A stretch of 64,000 nt of DNA from Paraescarpia echinospica (lineage: Eukaryota; Annelida; Polychaeta; Sabellida; Siboglinidae). The notes under the pieces are model-generated. The model saw only the letters and a program-made list of their open reading frames with translations, had not been told where the DNA came from and did no database searches. This document shows positions 58,686-64,000 of this stretch, piece after piece (position 1 is the stretch's first letter; the number at the start of each line of letters is the position of its first letter). The stretch is taken from the NCBI GenBank assembly GCA_020002185.1, contig CM034544.1:36313253-36377252 (forward strand), written 5' to 3'. A program made the translations under genes and the position numbers.

Positions 58686-58794
58686 CTCGTCGTCGTTGTT
58701 GTTGTTGTTGTTCTCGTCGTCGTTGTTGTCGTCGTCGTTGATGTTGTCGTTGTTGTCGTCATCGTTGTTGTTGTTGTTGTTGTTGTAGTTGTTT

Positions 58795-58828
<34 letters not shown>
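58513..58828 (+). repeat. (GTT/GTC)n trinucleotide repeat
   Basis: More than 300 bp of TTG/TCG triplets with CTC interruptions. Confidence 0.97.
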
Positions 58829-61689
58829 ACAACGCCTTTACCCTTCCAGCAGTCAGGTAACCTCGCAGTCACGTTTTATCATTTGTTTTAGTATCGAGTC
58901 TTACTGAACAAATAAATTATTTGTTTATTACATTTTCTGGCACACTTTCACGAGGTTATAAAAAAATAATTGTGTCAAACGTTCTATTTCATCACACGTG
59001 GACGTCATTGGTGCACGACGCCGACGTAAATAATCACACATGATCGCAGTTCTCGGAATGTAAATAAAGAAACAATTGCAGATGGTGTTCTTGTCTTTGT
59101 CACACGCCCATTCAAATTACAATTGGAATAGAAAAGCTGCCGATGTAATCTCTCCAATATCCATTTGTTCTATTTCAATTACTAGTGTGCCAACAAACGA
59201 AGCGCGCCGTAAAACGACATCTGCTGACTAAAATATAATTTACGAACGGTGTAAATTGTCACTGTGCAGTGTTAGGCATCGTTAATTTGCAACGTGGCGG
59301 TTTGTTTGTAACAGCCGGATCATTAAGGGCTACCAAAACGGAGCACGCGTTTCGCATTAATCGGTGCACACGCTCACGCTTCTAATTATATAAGTGCAAG
59401 TTGCATACATACATAAATGTAAAAGGTAGTCGTATTGTGTTTATGACGAAAGCATTGTTTGTATGATGCAAGCATCGCATACATGTTTGATGCATGGGAA
59501 ATAATGTTAATTTACTATGTCCGGAATGCTGGAAGAAGATGATTTCGGCTGCATATAATATATTGGACCAGTCAAACCTAAACATGAAAAATATCCTCTT
59601 GATTTTTCTTAACGGCATTGTTGATTAACAGTGGGGATTCATGCTGGATCAACCACTCACAAGATGGGGAAAACGATTAATGCGGACGGCACCTTCGATT
59701 TCGAATTTAAAGGTCATATTGAAGGTCACAGACAAAATGCTGTCAAAATGGCGTTTTTTACTTTCTTAATTGTATGAAAATATGGTTGAGTACTTTTTTA
59801 ATAAATAGACAAAGGGTGTTTATGATTTGCAAAATATTGATGTCATGTATTAAACTTTGATTTTAAACGTGAACATATGGAATAAAGCTACAAAAAGTGT
59901 GATTTAAAAAACGTTTATGGTAACTACCAATATGATTTGCATATACATTTTTATGTAATTATATTTTCAAAAATAATGTACTCACAGAACACATATTGAT
60001 ATGCATATCTTCGGTTGTTATCGTGATGTGAACGAAAAAATTATTTGCCGAAAACGACAAACCAAATAGCAGAATTGTGGGCCATTTATTCGAACGTTGT
60101 GGGCCATCTATTCGATGGACTCGGGAACGGACATGTTCGCAGGAGGAGTTTAATCAATTTGTATTGATTATATCGATAGGATTATAAAAAATATATGAGT
60201 GGATGTCAACCTTGATTTTGAATCTGGATGTCTTTACATGAAGTGACACCTAGTTGAGTACATTTTTGCATCAAACTAGTTTCTGTGATGACATGCAGAC
60301 TTATTGGCTGTGTCATGACGTGTTGAATTTATACATAAATATGGAACAATTCGACAAGAAAATGTTTTGTAGGCATGTCGTACTTAGGCATGTCGTTCTA
60401 ATGAGAAGCCTACTAACTGTCCCACGGTAATGATGAACAGTCGCTAAGCCCCGAATCGTGTTTCAACGACACAGACAGTCGGGGTGCCTTCTCCAATCGC
60501 CGTCCGTCCCTACCTATGTCTGAGTTGCCATGTCCGGCTTAGTCTTGACCAGGCGGATCAGTGTAATTACCTACCGCGACGAAGCATGTTAGTCTATTAC
60601 AATATCAAACAGTCATTGTAGTCGATTTCAAAGCACCAATACGACTCTTCCACGATAACTGATTAAACGTTTACTCTTCCATTGCGCTGTCTACTCATCC
60701 TCCTTGGAATATCCGTGTGACTGTTTTATGATCATTTTGTTGTCATCAGCCCTATTTGCTCCTATTTCTGACGCGTTTTTTGTTTTGTTTTAGTTATGGT
60801 ATCCGTGAAACGGTTGCGCGTGCGATACAATCTTCCCATTACGTTATTCGAACAGGCGTTAAATCCGTAATGAGGTTTACTACAAAACTCAGCGTTCGTG
60901 GTGTTTCATCAAGAGATAATCTTGTTTTATAGTACGACAATCCTGTGAACAAGAAATTACGTATTACTGTGGTAACCAGTATATGTGATGATTACTACAC
61001 AAACACGTGGACATAACCGGATTGGAGAAAATCTCAAATTTACGTAGGCACTATCTTAACGACTATTGCTCCATTTCCATCGGCTGTAGTTACAAGATGT
61101 ATGAAAATAGTTACATAAATTTGTGGAAAACAATACTGCATACATGTACTGGTATGAATGCATGCAGTTTTGATTAAGGTTTGTTAATTAAGGTCATTGT
61201 TATTGTAACATTGCACCAATTCAGCTGACGTTGATATTATGATAAACGCCAATTTGGGTGATATTTTGTAGTGAATAAAAAATCGTATTTTAAAAATATA
61301 AAACAAATATATCAAACACTGCAATCAGATATATGACATTGTATTCTTAGGAGATCGCAATATAATATATAAGTTGAAATATACTAATGGGTTAGTTAAA
61401 TACATGTTGTGGATATGCTGTTATTTATTTATTTTTATTTATAAAAACAGAAAGTAGAGCTGAAAAAACTTACTTATGTTGAACATTTCATTTCCATATA
61501 ACACCGCTGGGAAATCGCTTACATTCTACAACATATGCACTGAACACATCTAGTAACATTCGGGGATGACGTGGATACCGTTATAATCGTCAACGTCATA
61601 ATACCAACCGAACAATCCCAATAATCTAACAAAATTCTATGTAATCGCCATGCTGTTGATGTCCAGCGACAGCAGACAATGTCACACTC
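58829..61689. other. No gene seen
   Basis: AT-rich. GTGGGCCATxTATTCGA occurs twice at about 60078 and 60099, and AGGCATGTCGTxxTT twice at about 60372 and 60387. No coding region recognised. Confidence 0.5.
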
Positions 61690-61920
61690 GACTGTCGAAG
61701 CCCGTTCACAGGTGCCAATGGCGGCCAAATCAGTGGCGATAATAGAGGATAATGGGCACCCCGCAGCGCCACTGATGAACTGCGCCGCACAACAAAGCCT
61801 GCGTTCCGTGCGTGCGGCAAGACCCACTGTTTTCGCCTCACTTCAAATAGACCCCGCCACAATGGGTGAGCGAACAAGCGGAAACGTACTTATTCCCAAC
61901 ATGGCGGCTCCTCATTGCGT
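61690..61920. promoter_or_regulatory. CpG-richer island with ATGGCGGC motifs
   Basis: This stretch is richer in GC and CpG than its surroundings. It contains CCAATGGCGGCC (61713) and AACATGGCGGCTCC (61900), which resemble the YY1-type motif found near metazoan transcription starts. Both strands are open here but show no known protein. It might be a promoter or first exon. Confidence 0.25.
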
Positions 61921-62667
61921 ACATAAATACGCCTTGTGAGACAGCGGAAATAACAGCGACGTGTCATTATAGCGCCCGCTAATCCCGTGGCACCTGCCTG
62001 CGATCTGTAATACGTTACCTCGATCAGTGTTCGTGACAAAGTCACGAGCTTGGTTCGTATAGTGTCGCCAAGGTATTTTTAAATAGATACAAAGCGTAAT
62101 AAATCCCTTGCCGATTCCACTCGATCTATTTACTTTCACTTGATTTCAGCAGTACCACTAACTATAAAATATAAGGCGGGGGTACGATATATATTTATTA
62201 TTGAAAATCGAGAAATACGCCTGTGTTCAGTTTTTACCTGGATGCATGTAAGGAAACCTAGACAATTCAAAATTGAGGAAAGTGCACGGCGATCGACATG
62301 CAGACCTAGTTGTTAATGTTTTCTCACATGCAGAAGAAAAATTCAGGAAAAGAGACGAGGAGAGCCGTTCACCGTCTTGAGACTTTGGATATTGTGCTAT
62401 ATAACAACTAACTTACCTTTCTATTTGATAGGCATTGGGACGAAATTAGTATTGGTTGGGCTGTGCCTGAGTTTCCACATTAATCCACTTTCGATCTTTT
62501 CGATGACATCCGAAGATTGGGGGGTGCTGTTAAATACTTTTTTCGCGGCGACGTTCATATTTTGTGAAGGTCACAATAAATGTTCAATGTCAGAGCGTGT
62601 GCGTGAGCGAGCGACCGTGCACACGGGCTTCTCCGCGAGTGTTTATGTACGGGCTTGTGTGCGTGAG

Positions 62668-62714
62668 CATGTATGTATGTATGTATGCATGTATGCATGT
62701 ATGTATGTATATGT
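62668..62714 (+). repeat. (GTAT)n microsatellite
   Basis: ATGTATGTATGCATG repeat. Confidence 0.9.
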
Positions 62715-63009
62715 GTGGCGGCCTAGGAAAACCAGTCGCCAGGCGTAATTGCCCGCAAACACGTCATAAAGTTGATTTTGTGACATTGGGTTGATTTTGA
62801 GATTTCGCTGCGATCTTTTAGCTAACATACTTATTTATAAGTTCACCAAGTAGTTTCCTGATTACCTTAGTGAAATTTTTGTGTGTGTTTTGTAACCGTG
62901 AAGTTCGTTCTAGGTTGCAGCGTTTTAGAATTAAAAGCGCGCTATTTTGCGAACGCTTAAAACCTAGGACAGAAGTTCCCATGCCCATAAATGGCTTACC
63001 GTTCGAAAG

Positions 63010-63020
63010 CTATTTATAGC
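63010..63020 (+). promoter_or_regulatory. Possible TATA box
   Basis: CTATTTATAGC lies about 280 bp upstream of the ATG at 63296. Suggestive only. Confidence 0.25.
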
Positions 63021-63295
63021 ATGCAGTTCCCTAGCAGCAGTGCGCATGAATACGTTGGAAGAAAATTTAGTGCGCGTGATTCCCAGTGAAAGTTAACGGG
63101 ATTTTATTTGGAAGTTGGACGTTGGAATGAAGTTGTTTATGTAGTTCGATTAATTATTAGTTTAGTTTGATGTTGTATAGGTTATATATGTACATATTTC
63201 TTAACAGTTTAACGTGTTATCGAACCGGATTTCGTTGCAAATACAGACTACGGGACGAATTTCGTTTTGTGTTTACGATCTTCGAAAAATCAAAG

Positions 63296-63661
63296 ATGGC
63301 TACGCCCATGGCAATGGGCATGGATGGACCGAAGTCTAACGATGTTGCTCGGTGTTTCAACGCATTGGCATTGGTGAACATGCAGTATATCGCAAATGGT
63401 GACTTCCTCAACGAACTTGTGAATGACTACTTTGTGACACACCCGATTGGCAATGATGACAGTGATTCGAGCGAGGACGACTTTGACCCGGAGCTAGCAG
63501 AGGAAGTGACCGGATCTGTCAATGGTGACAGCCAAACTGTTTATGACGATCCGAGGCGCAAGATGAGAACACAAACGACTCTCTTCAGACCCAAACAACA
63601 ACAGTTCTTTTCAGAGCTAACCACATATTCAGGGAAGAGTTTGCTACCTCTTGCGTGTTGA
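63296..63661 (+). CDS. Hypothetical acidic protein or first exon (121 codons)
   Basis: ATG in a good context (CAAAGATGG) followed by 121 codons to TGA (63659-63661). The N-terminal half reads DVARCFNALALVNMQYIANG and LNELVNDYFV, possibly helical. Then an acidic serine-rich stretch GNDDSDSSEDDFDPELAEE follows, then a basic/glutamine-rich part RPKQQQFFSEL. Composition and the lack of repeats make it protein-like. I do not recognise it. It may be a short gene, the first exon of a gene continuing past the window, or the N-terminus of a transposon protein. The frame is also open upstream to 63167 without a better start. Confidence 0.5.
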   Translation: MATPMAMGMDGPKSNDVARCFNALALVNMQYIANGDFLNELVNDYFVTHPIGNDDSDSSEDDFDPELAEEVTGSVNGDSQTVYDDPRRKMRTQTTLFRPKQQQFFSELTTYSGKSLLPLAC

Positions 63662-63703
63662 TTAGTAATATACATTTTTGCTAACAAACAACTACAACTT
63701 TTT

Positions 63704-63995
63704 TTGACGGGTGCTCTCTTTAAATTATTTGTTGAACTTTAAAAGTAACCATCATAATTTGATAATAGTTTTAGTGTTCCAAAGCTAACATACATAGTTA
63801 CATTTTCTTCACTACTTTGGACATTGTAATAGCACTGGATATTTTGTTATAATATTAACACTGCAGAATTTTTTTATTTTGACATGAATTATGATGATTC
63901 CAGACACTACGAGATCTTTTCTCCTGCAATAAATGTTTGGTGGGTGCCTTCTTTAAAGTCTTGTAACTTTAAAAGTAGACATCAGAATTTTTTTT
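63704..63995 (+). repeat. Repeated block downstream of the acidic ORF
   Basis: GGGTGCTCTCTTTAAA ... GAACTTTAAAAGTAACCATC at 63710-63760 recurs, diverged, at 63942-63990 (GGGTGCCTTCTTTAAAG ... AACTTTAAAAGTAGACATC). A run of T closes the window. Confidence 0.6.
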
Positions 63996-64000
63996 TTTTT

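Noticed and set aside
58446..58907. Poly-Asn/Thr/Val/Leu frames
   Set aside because: Readings of a GTT/GTC trinucleotide repeat.
61519..61939. Overlapping frames on both strands as genes
   Set aside because: Neither strand shows a known domain or splice support; open frames are expected in GC-richer DNA.

Overview
The window is nuclear DNA of a multicellular animal, probably a marine invertebrate. A lancelet, hemichordate, echinoderm or mollusc would all fit, and the sequence alone does not decide between them. The reasons are a 15-exon gene with GT-AG introns, several LINE families (RTE-like, CR1/L2-like), a Ty3/gypsy element, a hAT-like element, MITEs and very many microsatellites. There is no operon, phage, plasmid or CRISPR structure.

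Layout. 1-2.3 kb: an RTE-like LINE on the minus strand sits inside a plus-strand LINE. 2.3-11.04 kb: a very large inverted repeat, two 3,347-bp arms (2302-5648 and 7693-11039) that look identical, around a 2,044-bp centre. The arms carry an RTE-like LINE 3' part, an older copy of the same part, and a LINE endonuclease. The centre holds the reverse transcriptase that continues the left-arm endonuclease, plus a CR1-type LINE 3' end in the opposite direction. 11.4-12.3 kb and 15.1-17.2 kb: broken members of two transposon-like protein families; the second keeps four exons with proper introns but has two frameshifts. 17.6-22.0 kb: LINE 3' ends, and a hAT-like short element apparently split by an L2-like LINE. 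22.9-23.5 kb: a LINE scrap and a tRNA-like SINE head.

23.2-45.9 kb (minus strand): the one clearly intact host gene. It is a nose-resistant-to-fluoxetine-6 (NRF-6/NDG-4)-like membrane acyltransferase. Fifteen exons were rebuilt by hand; all splice phases agree and give 708 codons. It has a signal peptide, a six-cysteine NOSE domain and an acyltransferase-3 membrane domain. Its 8.5-kb first intron holds a defective Ty3/gypsy element that was cut by a solo-LTR-like insert and then partly duplicated.

46-64 kb is mostly non-coding: one orphan exon candidate (46.8 kb), diverged tandem repeats, a palindromic MITE (53.4 kb), minisatellites, a long CTG run (56.8 kb), and near the right edge an unrecognised acidic ORF that may be a first exon (63.3 kb). 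The genes do not form a shared pathway. The biology is one membrane acyltransferase gene embedded in layered transposon insertions. I found no convincing new multi-gene system; the large inverted repeat is the strongest structural anomaly.
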